From contig NZ_OY764901.1 in assembly GCF_963668665.1 (NCBI RefSeq), positions 62,001 through 126,000 of the forward strand: a stretch of DNA of 64,000 nt. Reading direction: 5' to 3'. The position numbers and the translations under genes were made by a program. The DNA comes from an uncultured Anaeromusa sp. GTDB taxonomy: Bacteria > Bacillota > Negativicutes > Anaeromusales > Anaeromusaceae. Below the pieces are notes generated by a model that ran no database searches, was not told where the DNA came from, and saw nothing but the letters and a program-made list of their open reading frames with translations. Each line of letters begins with the position of its first letter. The first letter of the stretch is position 1. This document shows positions 53,184 through 64,000 of the stretch, piece after piece.

Positions 53184-54203
53184 TCACCCAAGTAAATACT
53201 TCCAGTGAAGAGCAGTTCCTTTGGAAACAGGCTGGCGAAAGCGAGCCCCTCTCACAACATCTAAATATTTCGGTTCCAGCCCCAATCCTGGTCGAATTGC
53301 TCGTACATTCTTTTCTGTAACCGTATCACCCGCTTGAACGTCCTCGACCACATATAAGGAACGACGAAACTGCAGTGACTTTTCTTCTGCCTTGGTTCGT
53401 TGATACGATACAGTGCCTAACGCTTGAAATGCACGCCTACATTCATTAACTAATTGTTTCATTTCGTGCGGCTCTAAGGAAAATGCAGCGTCAACTCCGC
53501 CTTCGGCCCTAGACAATGTAAAATGCTTCTCAATAACGGTAGCTCCTAATGCAATAGAAGCCACTGCCGCCCCCAACCCCAGCGTATGGTCTGAAAGCCC
53601 CACTTCACATTGAAATAGTTCTTTCATATGCGGTATTGTGCGCAAGTTAGAATCTTCGGGCGAAGCCGGGTAACTGCTGGTGCATTTTAGTAAAGTCATC
53701 TCAGAACAACCAGCTTTACGAACCGCCTCAACCGCTTCTGACAATTCCGCTACGCTTGCCATGCCCGTAGACATGATGATTGGCTTGCCGGTTCGCGCCA
53801 CCTTTTCTAAAAGAGGTAAATCAACATTTTCAAAGGATGCAATTTTATAAACCGGCATCTCCAAACTTTCTAAAAAGTCCACCGATGTACTATCAAAAGG
53901 AGTGCTAAACCCAATAATCCCTTTTTCCCGGCACCGTTTAAAAATCGGCTCATGCCATTCCCAAGGCGTATAGGCTTCCTGGTATAAATCATATAAAGAT
54001 CGCCCATACCATAGGCTTTTCGGATCATTAATCCGAAATTCCCTTTCGTTCAGATCCAGCGTCATCGTTTCCGCTGTATAGGTCTGGATCTTCAGCGCGT
54101 CTACGCCGGTTTCCGCCGCCGCATCCACAATCGCCAACGCACGCTCTAACGATTGGTTATGGTTCCCAGACATTTCCGCTATAATAAAGGGCATTTTACT
54201 CAT
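53184..54203 (-). CDS. pseI: Pseudaminic acid synthase PseI (NeuB family)
   Basis: 339 residues from ATG 54203 (AAGGAG 9 nt upstream, 8-nt overlap with pseH). Condenses a hexose with phosphoenolpyruvate to give the nine-carbon pseudaminic acid. N-terminal NeuB barrel: PFIIAEMSGNHNQSLERAL, DALKIQTYTAETMTLD, and KCTSSYPASPEDSNLRTI; a C-terminal SAF antifreeze-like domain (SLYVVEDVQAGDTVTEKNVR). Last gene of the cluster. PseI is favoured over NeuB by the pse genes beside it. Confidence 0.93.
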   Translation of the reverse strand: MSKMPFIIAEMSGNHNQSLERALAIVDAAAETGVDALKIQTYTAETMTLDLNEREFRINDPKSLWYGRSLYDLYQEAYTPWEWHEPIFKRCREKGIIGFSTPFDSTSVDFLESLEMPVYKIASFENVDLPLLEKVARTGKPIIMSTGMASVAELSEAVEAVRKAGCSEMTLLKCTSSYPASPEDSNLRTIPHMKELFQCEVGLSDHTLGLGAAVASIALGATVIEKHFTLSRAEGGVDAAFSLEPHEMKQLVNECRRAFQALGTVSYQRTKAEEKSLQFRRSLYVVEDVQAGDTVTEKNVRAIRPGLGLEPKYLDVVRGARFRQPVSKGTALHWKYLLG

Positions 54204-54780
54204 ACAAACCGGCTCCTTCAATTTCGAATTGCTCTCGCATTATTTCTATGAGCTGCCTTTTCATTTCCCGCCAATGACTTTCTAAATATCCAAAACAGAA
54301 CACATCTAAATACCCCGTTTTTTCTTTGAAAATATGTTCCTTTAAACATCCCTCTTGCAAAAAGCCGAGGCGCTGGTGATAGCGAAAGCTCTTTTCATTA
54401 TTTTCTAGTACTTCCCCCACCACCTTGTGCATATTCATCCTCTCAAACGCTTCTTGCAATGCTAAAAACCCCATTAACAGCGCGCTTCCTCTTGGTGCGT
54501 CCTCTGCACCGAGATAAAACCCCCAACTCAGTCTTTTATGTTCTTGTGAGATAGCCGTAAAATTAACTGCTCCCAACGGAACCTCGTCCCGACAAAACAA
54601 AAAATGCTTTCCACAATATCCTTCTTGCTGTGTTCTGTTGAACCAGCGAGTATGCTCTTCTAAAGAAATCTCATGCTCTGTATACATAGCCGAACGTATT
54701 CTTGTCTTATTTCTCCAAGCAAGCACCAAGGAAAGATCCTTTTCTTCCATTGACCGCAGCTTCCATCGACTAGCCAACAT
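54196..54780 (-). CDS. pseH: PseH, UDP-4-amino-4,6-dideoxy-altrosamine N-acetyltransferase type
   Basis: 194 residues of GNAT fold. LRSMEEKDLSLVLAWRNKTR at the start, PLGAVNFTAISQEHKRLSWG and an acetyl-CoA pyrophosphate loop region LGAEDAPRGSALLMGFLAL, then NMHKVVGEVLENNEKSFRYH. PseH acetylates the 4-amino group in the third step of the pathway. Overlaps pseG by 11 nt and pseI by 8 nt, a tight translational cluster. Confidence 0.88.
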   Translation of the reverse strand: MLASRWKLRSMEEKDLSLVLAWRNKTRIRSAMYTEHEISLEEHTRWFNRTQQEGYCGKHFLFCRDEVPLGAVNFTAISQEHKRLSWGFYLGAEDAPRGSALLMGFLALQEAFERMNMHKVVGEVLENNEKSFRYHQRLGFLQEGCLKEHIFKEKTGYLDVFCFGYLESHWREMKRQLIEIMREQFEIEGAGLYE

Positions 54781-55801
54781 GATCCCAGTCCTCCATGGTT
54801 CGTACTATTTCCGCCATGCTGTGTTTTTCGCTTTGGGGATACAAGGCCTGCATCGTTTCTTTCATCCGCAGCCGTAGCGCCTTATCTTCAATCAATTGGG
54901 TTAATAAGGCCTCTAGTCGTTCCAGATTGTCCTGTTGGGCCGTTCCTGCAAGCAAGGTCAATCCATCGTTAGCTGCTTTTTCGGCAATCGTCTTCTGGTT
55001 TTCCGCCACAACCACCGTAATACTCGGCACCCCTAGATAGCAGCGTTCCCAAAGCGAAACCCCACCTGCGCCAATCGCAATATCTGCTTCACAAAGAAGT
55101 TGCGCCATCTTAGTGGTTTGAATATGCAGCGCAACGTTTTCATTTGCACGACAATATTGCTCGATTTTTTCCCTATTTACACAATATTGTCCAATTACAA
55201 TGGTTAGTTCCATTTTTCTGCTTTGGGAAAACTCCGACTGACTCCACCACTGCAAAAACGTCCAGGTCATTCCGGCAGGGTCGGTTCCTCCGAAGGAAAG
55301 TAAAATACGTTGCACTTTTTCCATTTCACGAGAAACGCTTCTCTGTTTTGCTTGAATAAATTCTCGCCGAAACAACGCGTAACTCGGTCCAAGAAAAGAA
55401 ATGCAATGGGGAGGAATCAGCGACCCATACCGTGTTTCATCTTGCAAATAGTCATTTTGGTCCAATAAAATATCGCAATCATGCTTACGATTAGCCAAAT
55501 CGTCAATGACCATAATATGCCGGAATTTCTTTCTCATAGCCACTTCCCAGGCGAAATCCAGTTGGTAATGATCGACGATCAGCCAGTCGCCATGAACAGG
55601 GGGGATTTCGTCAACAAGTCCTACTGTATAGCACGGGTACCCTTGGGCTTTAATCATCTTCATCAAATGTCCCGGTTGCTCCCTGCAAGCAAATTGAACT
55701 TGCATTCCATGACGCTGCAGCTCTTCTGCCAATGCTAAACAGCGCATTACATGACCTGTCCCCCACTCCACAGAGGCATCCGCCCGGAAGACCACCTTCA
55801 T
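54770..55801 (-). CDS. pseG: PseG, UDP-sugar hydrolase
   Basis: 343 residues from ATG 55801. Removes UDP from UDP-2,4-diacetamido-2,4,6-trideoxy-altropyranose before PseI. GT-B fold: VVFRADASVEWGTGHVMRCL with the catalytic-site His, WLIVDHYQLDFAWEVAM, LLSFGGTDPAGMTWTFL and IAIGAGGVSLWERCYLGVPS. Length and motifs fit PseG. Overlaps pseH. Confidence 0.92.
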   Translation of the reverse strand: MKVVFRADASVEWGTGHVMRCLALAEELQRHGMQVQFACREQPGHLMKMIKAQGYPCYTVGLVDEIPPVHGDWLIVDHYQLDFAWEVAMRKKFRHIMVIDDLANRKHDCDILLDQNDYLQDETRYGSLIPPHCISFLGPSYALFRREFIQAKQRSVSREMEKVQRILLSFGGTDPAGMTWTFLQWWSQSEFSQSRKMELTIVIGQYCVNREKIEQYCRANENVALHIQTTKMAQLLCEADIAIGAGGVSLWERCYLGVPSITVVVAENQKTIAEKAANDGLTLLAGTAQQDNLERLEALLTQLIEDKALRLRMKETMQALYPQSEKHSMAEIVRTMEDWDHVG

Positions 55802-55809
55802 AACTTCAC

Positions 55810-57099
55810 TCACCTAATTTTAAATAGCGGCTCTAAGGGAGCACACTCTAATTTTTGCTCCAACGTATTATTTTTCACAGTTTCACCTAACAGCGGAAGC
55901 ACCTTATCATAAGCTTGAAGAATACACTGCACATCCGTTTTTTGATGCGCATAATTTATGTTATGCGTCCCAAATGTCAAAATACCTTGTTTAAACATCT
56001 CCTGCAAAAACAAAGTCTTAATCTGCCACAACGAGTAGCGCTCCGTATCTTTGATGACGAAGAAACTCCAACTCGGATGCCCTGCTACACTACAAAACGA
56101 TTCGACTTCATGAGATGCAATAAGACTTTTCAAGCCTTCTTGCAGTTCCGAACCGCGTTGTCGAATTGTTTCTACCACAGGCTCTCTTTGCAGTTTTTTC
56201 ATTGTAGCTAAGGATGCCGCCAATGACAAGGTTTCTCCACCGAAGGTAAAGGAAAAAAAGATTTCTTCCATCAGCTTCATGATATCGGCCCTTCCTGCCA
56301 CTGCGGAAACAGGATACCCGTTGGCCAAGCCTTTGCCAAATGTCGCTAAATCCGGCTGCAAACCAAACAGTTCCTGCGCGCCTCCATTAGCATAGCGAAA
56401 GCCGGTTATCGTCTCGTCTAAGATAAATAATGCTCCATGTTGTTTAGCCAACGTCTGTACTTCCTGGAGAAAGCCCTCTTGCGGTTCGCTGACATTCATG
56501 GCCTCCATGATTACTGCCGCAAATTCTCCCGGATGTTGCTTTAAAACCTGCTGCAGGGTTTCGATTTGGTTGTACACAAAAGAATGGGTCAGTTCCTGGG
56601 TAGACTTAGGCACGCCTTTGTTTCTGGCAGTAGAGCCTATATACCAATCCTGCCAGCCATGATAGCCACATACCGCGACTCGATCGCGTCCGGTATAGGC
56701 TCGCGCCAAGCGAATCGCTCCGGAAGTAGCATCAGAGCCATTTTTGCCAAAGCGAACCATCTCTGCACTAGGAACCATCTTGATGATTTCTTCCGATACT
56801 TCCACTTCCAACTTGTGGGGAAGCGAAAAAATCACGCCATCTTCTAATTGTTCCCGAACCGCTTGCGTTACATCCGGATCATTGTAGCCAAGCGTTACCG
56901 AGCACAAGCTGCTAATGCAGTCAATATACTCATTTCCATCGACATCCCAAAGCCTGCAGCCTTTCGCCTTTTGCGCATAGTAGGGTGACACGCCAAAAGG
57001 ATATTGTGTCCTACTTTTGCTAAATGTTTGCGTTCCTAAGGGAATGCTCTTTAAGGCCCGGTTCAACCATTCTTCCGATACTTGATAACGCTTTGACAT
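55810..57099 (-). CDS. Class III aminotransferase (glutamate-1-semialdehyde aminomutase-like)
   Basis: 429 residues, PLP-dependent. Resembles HemL-type enzymes: GTQTFSKSRTQYPFGVSPYY, LWDVDGNEYIDCISSLCSVT, RFGKNGSDATSGAIRLARAY, LDETITGFRYANGGAQELFG, and the PLP lysine in ATFGKGLANGYPVSAVAGRA. Not part of the minimal pseudaminic pathway, which already has PseC. Location between pseF and pseG, with an aldo/keto reductase also present, suggests it makes or modifies a variant sugar or an amino substituent. Substrate unknown. Confidence 0.8.
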   Translation of the reverse strand: MSKRYQVSEEWLNRALKSIPLGTQTFSKSRTQYPFGVSPYYAQKAKGCRLWDVDGNEYIDCISSLCSVTLGYNDPDVTQAVREQLEDGVIFSLPHKLEVEVSEEIIKMVPSAEMVRFGKNGSDATSGAIRLARAYTGRDRVAVCGYHGWQDWYIGSTARNKGVPKSTQELTHSFVYNQIETLQQVLKQHPGEFAAVIMEAMNVSEPQEGFLQEVQTLAKQHGALFILDETITGFRYANGGAQELFGLQPDLATFGKGLANGYPVSAVAGRADIMKLMEEIFFSFTFGGETLSLAASLATMKKLQREPVVETIRQRGSELQEGLKSLIASHEVESFCSVAGHPSWSFFVIKDTERYSLWQIKTLFLQEMFKQGILTFGTHNINYAHQKTDVQCILQAYDKVLPLLGETVKNNTLEQKLECAPLEPLFKIR

Positions 57100-57124
57100 A
57101 CTAACCCCTTCTTTTCTTTGATTT

Positions 57125-57877
57125 CTACTCTTCTTGCAATGATTTTACAAGTCCTTCATTGCGCAAAATTCCTTGATTGATCTGCTGCAGTTCTGGTTTT
57201 TCCTTGAGTAATTTCAATACCTCTTGCCAAGAAAAATCATTATCGTATTGCGGATACAGTTCTGTATAAATGGCTTGTATAAAAGAAAAATCCCTTTCCT
57301 CATCTACCGTCCAACGCAATCCGGACCAATCTTCGTTTCCCTTAAAACACCCCAGCTTAAACTGTTCCGGATGCGAATAAATATAATAGGTAACATGCTC
57401 GCGCTCCGTCGGGCTTGACGCTTTCTCCCAAGCTTGCTGCAAGACTTCCTTAGCCATCACTTCTACGTCCAATCCATCTGGAAAGGTTGGTTCTAGCGTA
57501 TTGCTTGTATAGGAAAAACTGCCAGCAAGATGCATCTCCACAATTTCCTCGATCACTTGCGGATCTAGCAGCGGGCAGTCTCCCGTTACGCGAACAATAT
57601 GTTTTGCTTCTGGAAAAAGTTTAGTTGCTTGAAAAAACCGATCCAACACATCCTCTAAGTTACCTCTAAAAATGGTAACTCCTGCAGCGAGTCCGGCTGC
57701 AGCCACTGGGTCATCCGAACCGTCGTCGCTTGTAGCTAGCACAATATGATCCAGGCAGCGGGCCCGCTTCAACCTTTCGATTTGATGCACCAGCATAGGC
57801 TTGCCGCATAATTCCTTTAACACTTTCCCCGGCAGTCGGCTCGATGACATCCGAGCTTGCAAAATCGCAATAATCAT
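57125..57877 (-). CDS. pseF: PseF/SpsF-type CMP-sugar cytidylyltransferase
   Basis: 250 residues from ATG 57877, overlapping the aldo/keto reductase stop (ATGA). Activates pseudaminic acid to CMP form. Nucleotidyltransferase motif AILQARMSSSRLPGKVLKEL, then VRVTGDCPLLDPQVIEEIVE. This SpsF-like subfamily often replaces the classical PseF. Function assigned from cluster; spore-coat polysaccharide homologues are the alternative. Confidence 0.85.
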   Translation of the reverse strand: MIIAILQARMSSSRLPGKVLKELCGKPMLVHQIERLKRARCLDHIVLATSDDGSDDPVAAAGLAAGVTIFRGNLEDVLDRFFQATKLFPEAKHIVRVTGDCPLLDPQVIEEIVEMHLAGSFSYTSNTLEPTFPDGLDVEVMAKEVLQQAWEKASSPTEREHVTYYIYSHPEQFKLGCFKGNEDWSGLRWTVDEERDFSFIQAIYTELYPQYDNDFSWQEVLKLLKEKPELQQINQGILRNEGLVKSLQEE

Positions 57878-58779
57878 CTTGCGCGTTCCACCTTTTTTTC
57901 TTTCCACAAACTCGGGAAAATGATACTTTTATCGATTTCTGGAAATGCATTGTACAAGGCCGTACGGCACGCTGAAAAATCGGACTTCGAATCAAAGGCT
58001 TTCAAATTTTCCTGCAATTGCCCCATTGTATCAACGCCAAATACTAAATAATCCGCATCGGTTTCTAAGACAAAACGAAGCGCGGCTTCCGCTAGGCTAA
58101 AACCATGTTCTTTCACAATGGCCGAGACGACCTCCAACTGCGCTCTCGTCTGTTCAACCCGCGCCGGCAGGTTAGCCGACTCAATAAAGAATAAGCCTTG
58201 CAAAAATGCGCTGCGCAAAAAGACGGTGACGCCCCTTTCTTTTGCTTTTTGCAAGAACCCGCTGCGTTCCATCCGCTGATCCAATATGCTAAAGGGAGCT
58301 TGAATGTAATCAATTCCTTCAATCTCCAAGGCGCAAAAAGCATGCTCCACTTCATATACAGATACGCCAACTTGTTTGGTCAACTGTTTTCTTTTGCATT
58401 CCAGTAACGCCTCTACCACTTCTGGTCGTGTAATGTATTCCGGCGTATGGAACAAATATCCATCAAGACTGTCCAATTTCATGCGCTGTAAAGAACCTTT
58501 AAGTTCTCGTTCGAGTATCCCTTGGATGTCTTTTTCATCACTTTCAACGATATTGGGGCAAAGTTTAGAAATTACTTTGACATTCTTTCGCCCAATTCCA
58601 TATTCGCCCAATAGTTCTTCTGCCTCTCCATACGCAAAGGCCGTATCGATGCAGTCAATGCCTTGCGCAATAGCCTCGTCCAGCATGGCAAAGCAGTCTT
58701 GACGCAACGGCTGCTGTCCCGTCAGGTTTCCAATTCCATAGGGCATGCCAAACTGTACTGTTCCCAGACACAGTTTCAT
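57874..58779 (-). CDS. Aldo/keto reductase
   Basis: 301 residues, TIM-barrel AKR fold: CLGTVQFGMPYGIGNLTGQQ, DCIDTAFAYGEAEELLGEYG with the catalytic Asp-Tyr pair, LDGYLFHTPEYI. NADPH-binding end ALRFVLETDADYLVFGVDT. Overlaps pseC and pseF by 4 nt each (ATGA), so it is a true operon member. It is not one of the canonical pse steps; probably reduces an intermediate of a modified nonulosonic acid or of a linked precursor. Confidence 0.82.
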   Translation of the reverse strand: MKLCLGTVQFGMPYGIGNLTGQQPLRQDCFAMLDEAIAQGIDCIDTAFAYGEAEELLGEYGIGRKNVKVISKLCPNIVESDEKDIQGILERELKGSLQRMKLDSLDGYLFHTPEYITRPEVVEALLECKRKQLTKQVGVSVYEVEHAFCALEIEGIDYIQAPFSILDQRMERSGFLQKAKERGVTVFLRSAFLQGLFFIESANLPARVEQTRAQLEVVSAIVKEHGFSLAEAALRFVLETDADYLVFGVDTMGQLQENLKAFDSKSDFSACRTALYNAFPEIDKSIIFPSLWKEKKVERAR

Positions 58780-59930
58780 CCTTGTAATGCCTCCTTTACC
58801 GCTGCAATAACAAAGTCTTGCTCTTGTGTAGTCAGTCCGTAATACATAGGCAAGCTAATCGCTCTTGCATAGTAAGCCTCCGCCTGCGGAAAATCCCCAG
58901 CGTTATGGCCAAGCTGACGATAGTAAGGCTGCGTATGCACTGGAATGTAGTGTACATTGACGCCAATTTCACTTTCACGCAGTCGCTGAAAAACAGCGGC
59001 TCTCTTCGAAGCGGGAACTTGAATTACATATAAATGCCAGGCTGAGTCTCCATAACTTTCTTGTTGGGGAATTACGATCTCATCGATTTTTGAAAACGCT
59101 TGGTTATACCGCGCGGCAACAACACGACGTTTTTCAATAAACTGATCGATTCGCTGCATTTGGCTGGCTCCTAATGCAGCCTGAAGATCGGTCATGCGAT
59201 AATTATAGCCGAGCTCAATTTGCTGATAATACCATGGACCATGAGCCGCTTCTGTCATCATTCCAGCGTCACGTGTAATCCCATGACTGCGTAGCCGAAG
59301 CAGGTTTTGGTATAAATCTTCCCGATTCGTTAAAATCATGCCGCCTTCGCCAGTCGTAACAATTTTCACGGGATGAAAGCTAAATACGGTCATGTCCGAG
59401 TACCGGCAATTGCCTATTTTTCCACCCTGGTATTCCCCACCAATCGCATGGGAAGCGTCTTCAATGATGGTCTTTACGCCATATTGCCGGCACAGCTTGT
59501 AAATCGGCTCCATATCGCAGGATTGCCCCGAAAAATGCACCGGAATGATACACTCCGGAACGGTTCCCTGCTTCAGCTTCTCTTCCAGCTTCCTGACGGA
59601 AAGGTTATATGTATGGCTGTCTATATCTACAAAATCAACCGATGCACCACAATAACGGCCGCAATTGGCAGAAGCCACAAAGGTGTTCGGACTTGTCCAT
59701 AGCTGATCCCCTTCTTGCAAACTCGCTGCCAAACAAGCGATATGCAAGGCAGCGGTAGCATTACTTACTGCTACCGCATACGTAGTGCCGCAGTAGGTTG
59801 CTACCGAACGCTCAAATTCTTCTATAGAAGGCCCCTGAGTTAGCCAGTCTGATTCCAACACCTTCACTACGGCTTGAATATCTTCTTGCGCAATGTCTTG
59901 ATGCCCATAAGGTATAAACCTCTTGGTCAC
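58776..59930 (-). CDS. pseC: PseC, UDP-4-keto-sugar aminotransferase
   Basis: 384 residues of the DegT/DnrJ/EryC1 family. Transfers an amino group to C4 of UDP-4-keto-6-deoxy-AltNAc. WLTQGPSIEEFERSVATYCG, PVHFSGQSCDMEPIYKLC, IEDASHAIGGEYQGGKIGN with the PLP phosphate site, and the PLP lysine in FSFHPVKIVTTGEGGM. Adjacent to pseB with a 1-nt gap. Normal length. Confidence 0.94.
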   Translation of the reverse strand: MTKRFIPYGHQDIAQEDIQAVVKVLESDWLTQGPSIEEFERSVATYCGTTYAVAVSNATAALHIACLAASLQEGDQLWTSPNTFVASANCGRYCGASVDFVDIDSHTYNLSVRKLEEKLKQGTVPECIIPVHFSGQSCDMEPIYKLCRQYGVKTIIEDASHAIGGEYQGGKIGNCRYSDMTVFSFHPVKIVTTGEGGMILTNREDLYQNLLRLRSHGITRDAGMMTEAAHGPWYYQQIELGYNYRMTDLQAALGASQMQRIDQFIEKRRVVAARYNQAFSKIDEIVIPQQESYGDSAWHLYVIQVPASKRAAVFQRLRESEIGVNVHYIPVHTQPYYRQLGHNAGDFPQAEAYYARAISLPMYYGLTTQEQDFVIAAVKEALQG

Positions 59931-59931
59931 G

Positions 59932-62113
<2,182 letters not shown>

Positions 62114-62117
<4 letters not shown>

Positions 62118-63955
62118 TGCGCCCACCCCTTTGCATTTGCCAGTTCTTCAATGGTTTCCTTCATATGCTTAATGAGTTGATCAATTCCAAAAACAACACT
62201 TGTCGCCAGTTCTTTTTGAATATCCATGTTTTCAATAATGTTTTTATAATTCAAGTTTTCTTCGATACGATATAAGCGATAAAAAGAATGAATAATCATT
62301 GGTTGCACGGTATGAAAAAGCAAATTATTCTTATATAACGCCTCAAGAAAAGCATCTGATTTCTTTAGTTTTTTGTATTCTTGCATCAACTGCGCTTCTG
62401 TCATACTTCCATCTATTTTCATTCCCTCGATCGTTTTTAAAACATTCTCAGCCAGCTTCTTGGTCTGCTTCAGTTCTTTAACCGCTTTCACGAGCTTTTC
62501 TTTAATTTGCTTCGGCTGCAAAGAATATGTAGCCGTTTCATCAATAATTTTTCGGATCGGAATTTCCTCTTTGCAATACAAGTTTATCGCTTCTTGCAAA
62601 GGAAGCTGCAAGGCGCCCTTGATCTTTGCGCCGCCTTCAGTAGAGTTAATGATCTTAATTTGTCCTTTATAATGCAAAATATACATTTCAAACCATTTTT
62701 TAAAGTTTAACCAAACCTGATTTGAAATCACTTCCCCCCCATAATACCCCTCTGTTTTCCCGCTTGGCTCCAGCATTGGATCTTTTTGCCAATTTATACC
62801 AATTTCGTCATATACAGTACCAGACGCATGATCGCGCGCCCCTTCGCCATACGCTAAGTCTTGACCCATTAAGATGATTGGATTAGCGCCACTATGTATT
62901 GCAAACCCAAAAGCCAAATGAGCTGTTGAATCTCCAACCATCATATTGGCATCCTGTCCCAGCTCTAACATTTCATTCCACCAAAAAAACTCGCGCACTC
63001 CTTCGCGCATCGGAATAATATAATTTCCTTTGTACTCCTCAAAAATCTTGGGCTCTATCAGCGGCGGCGCAATCAACGTAACCTCCGGAGGAATTACTTT
63101 TCCTTTATAGCTATACTCATACGCTTGAACAATACGCTCCATTGTTGTTACAAAATGCGGTACAATTTTTTCGTCCAAAAGGCGTTCCAAAATAGTTTCC
63201 GTTGCAATAATAATAGCTTTGTCTTTCACTTGATGCAATAATGTTAAGTTTTTCTCCAACGAAGGTCCAGCAGAGACTATAATACATGGTATATTCTCAA
63301 ACTTTCCTTTTAACAGCCTCACATCTTTAGAGCGGGGCAGATATTTCAGGTTTCGCATCACCTGAGAGCTTCCCTGCAAGCAGTCTTCAATACTATTACC
63401 AGCACCCCAGCGACAAGAAGAAGCCACTAATGCTAACGAATCTAACACTTCTTTAAATTCATTCTTGGCAAAGTTTCGATAATAATGCGTAGCGTAAACT
63501 TTTATGTTTCCAAGCAATAGTAAAAGCCAACTTTGAAAGCTTACATTCAATTGATACATAAGATCTTCGCCTGAGCATGCCAACAACGCAATATTAGGGT
63601 TCAAAAACACGCGCATATCTTTTTTCGACAATGCATTCATCACAAATGAAGGATTAGGTTCGCAAACAAACATGAACGAATTCACATGCATTTTTCCATA
63701 TAGGCTCTCAATCTCGCGAATGGAGTTTAAGCCAACAACAACAATAATCTCACGTCTCTTGGGATTCGGTAAATCTTGTGTACTATCTAAAACATCCTGT
63801 ACAGGATAGGATTTTTCTCCCTCATGATCAAAAAACCATTCAATATTTTTTTCGCGTGCTACAAACTGCAATCGCTTCAATTCATCTTCATTAGGTTCAC
63901 TGATGTAATTCTTCTGAGCACCTACAATCAGAGAATTATATTCAAAAATGTCCAT
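62114..63955 (-). CDS. Maf flagellin glycosyltransferase (DUF115 family)
   Basis: 613 residues from ATG 63955, with AAGGTGG 6 nt upstream. Motility accessory factor: transfers CMP-activated nonulosonic acid onto flagellin Ser/Thr in Campylobacter, Aeromonas and related organisms. DUF115/MptE-like centre (about residues 200-420): IPCIIVSAGPSLEKNLTLLH, KIVPHFVTTMERIVQAYEYS, VGDSTAHLAFGFAIHSGANP then IILMGQDLAY. A helical C-terminal domain follows. First complete gene of the pse operon in the window; the flagellin gene probably lies to the right of 64000. Confidence 0.9.
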
Positions 63956-64000
63956 CTTCATCCACCTTCGTTGCATTTTTTCTCTTTACTGTCATTACAG

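Overview
The window looks like a chromosome segment of an anaerobic, motile, Gram-negative-staining Firmicute of the Negativicutes (Sporomusa/Anaeromusa type). This is inferred from Firmicute-style genes (pcrA-ligA, CBS-type pyrophosphatase, FlaG/FliS/FliD order) found next to diderm-type genes (GmhB-like phosphatase, YibQ-like deacetylase), a tandem pair of cobT paralogues resembling the phenolyl-cobamide genes arsA/arsB of Sporomusa, and a complete B12-dependent diol dehydratase microcompartment. No rRNA, tRNA or CRISPR array was seen.

Layout. 1-9.6 kb: ligA (cut by the window edge) and pcrA, a three-gene set typical of selenium handling (YedE, TusA-like, DUF3343), a CBS-domain pyrophosphatase, a TtcA-like PP-loop enzyme and an orphan FliG-like protein. 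9.7-12.2 kb: two tandem cobT paralogues behind a cobalamin riboswitch with its own terminator. 12.2-14.5 kb: an orphan PII gene whose terminator hairpin has been split by an IS3-family element. 14.5-30.8 kb: a 19-gene pdu operon on the minus strand (pduU-V-A-B-C-D-E-G-H-K-J-L-flavoprotein-O-P-S-T, a PocR-domain soluble chemoreceptor, then pduQ). 31-34 kb: an AraC-type response regulator and a PocR-domain histidine kinase, probably controlling the operon. 34.1-39.1 kb: a third cobT behind a second cobalamin riboswitch, plus cobC, cobS and an interposed TPR/glycosyltransferase gene. 39.4-43 kb: a satellite locus with a second Fe-alcohol dehydrogenase, eutJ, an unusual CorA homologue and the only vertex-protein gene (pduN). 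43.5-47.6 kb: a YibQ-like deacetylase, two orphan amino-acid-binding lipoproteins, a zinc-ribbon protein and an unassigned structured RNA with a strong promoter. 47.7-64 kb: flagellar filament-cap genes (two FliD-type proteins, FliT, FlaG, FliS, with a sigma-28 promoter) and a pseudaminic-acid pathway (PseB, C, F, G, H, I) ending in a Maf flagellin glycosyltransferase.

How the parts fit. The pdu enzymes convert a diol (1,2-propanediol or glycerol) through an aldehyde to acid and alcohol inside a protein shell; the dehydratase needs adenosylcobamide. PduO, PduS and the cob genes supply or regenerate that cofactor. The same PocR sensor domain occurs in the histidine kinase beside the operon and in the chemoreceptor inside it, so gene expression and swimming may respond to the same ligand, and the right end of the window holds genes for the glycosylated flagellum.

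Intergenic DNA carries two interspersed repeat families: a roughly 35-40 bp element (about 15 copies, often as inverted pairs) and a roughly 120 bp element with inverted ends (three copies).
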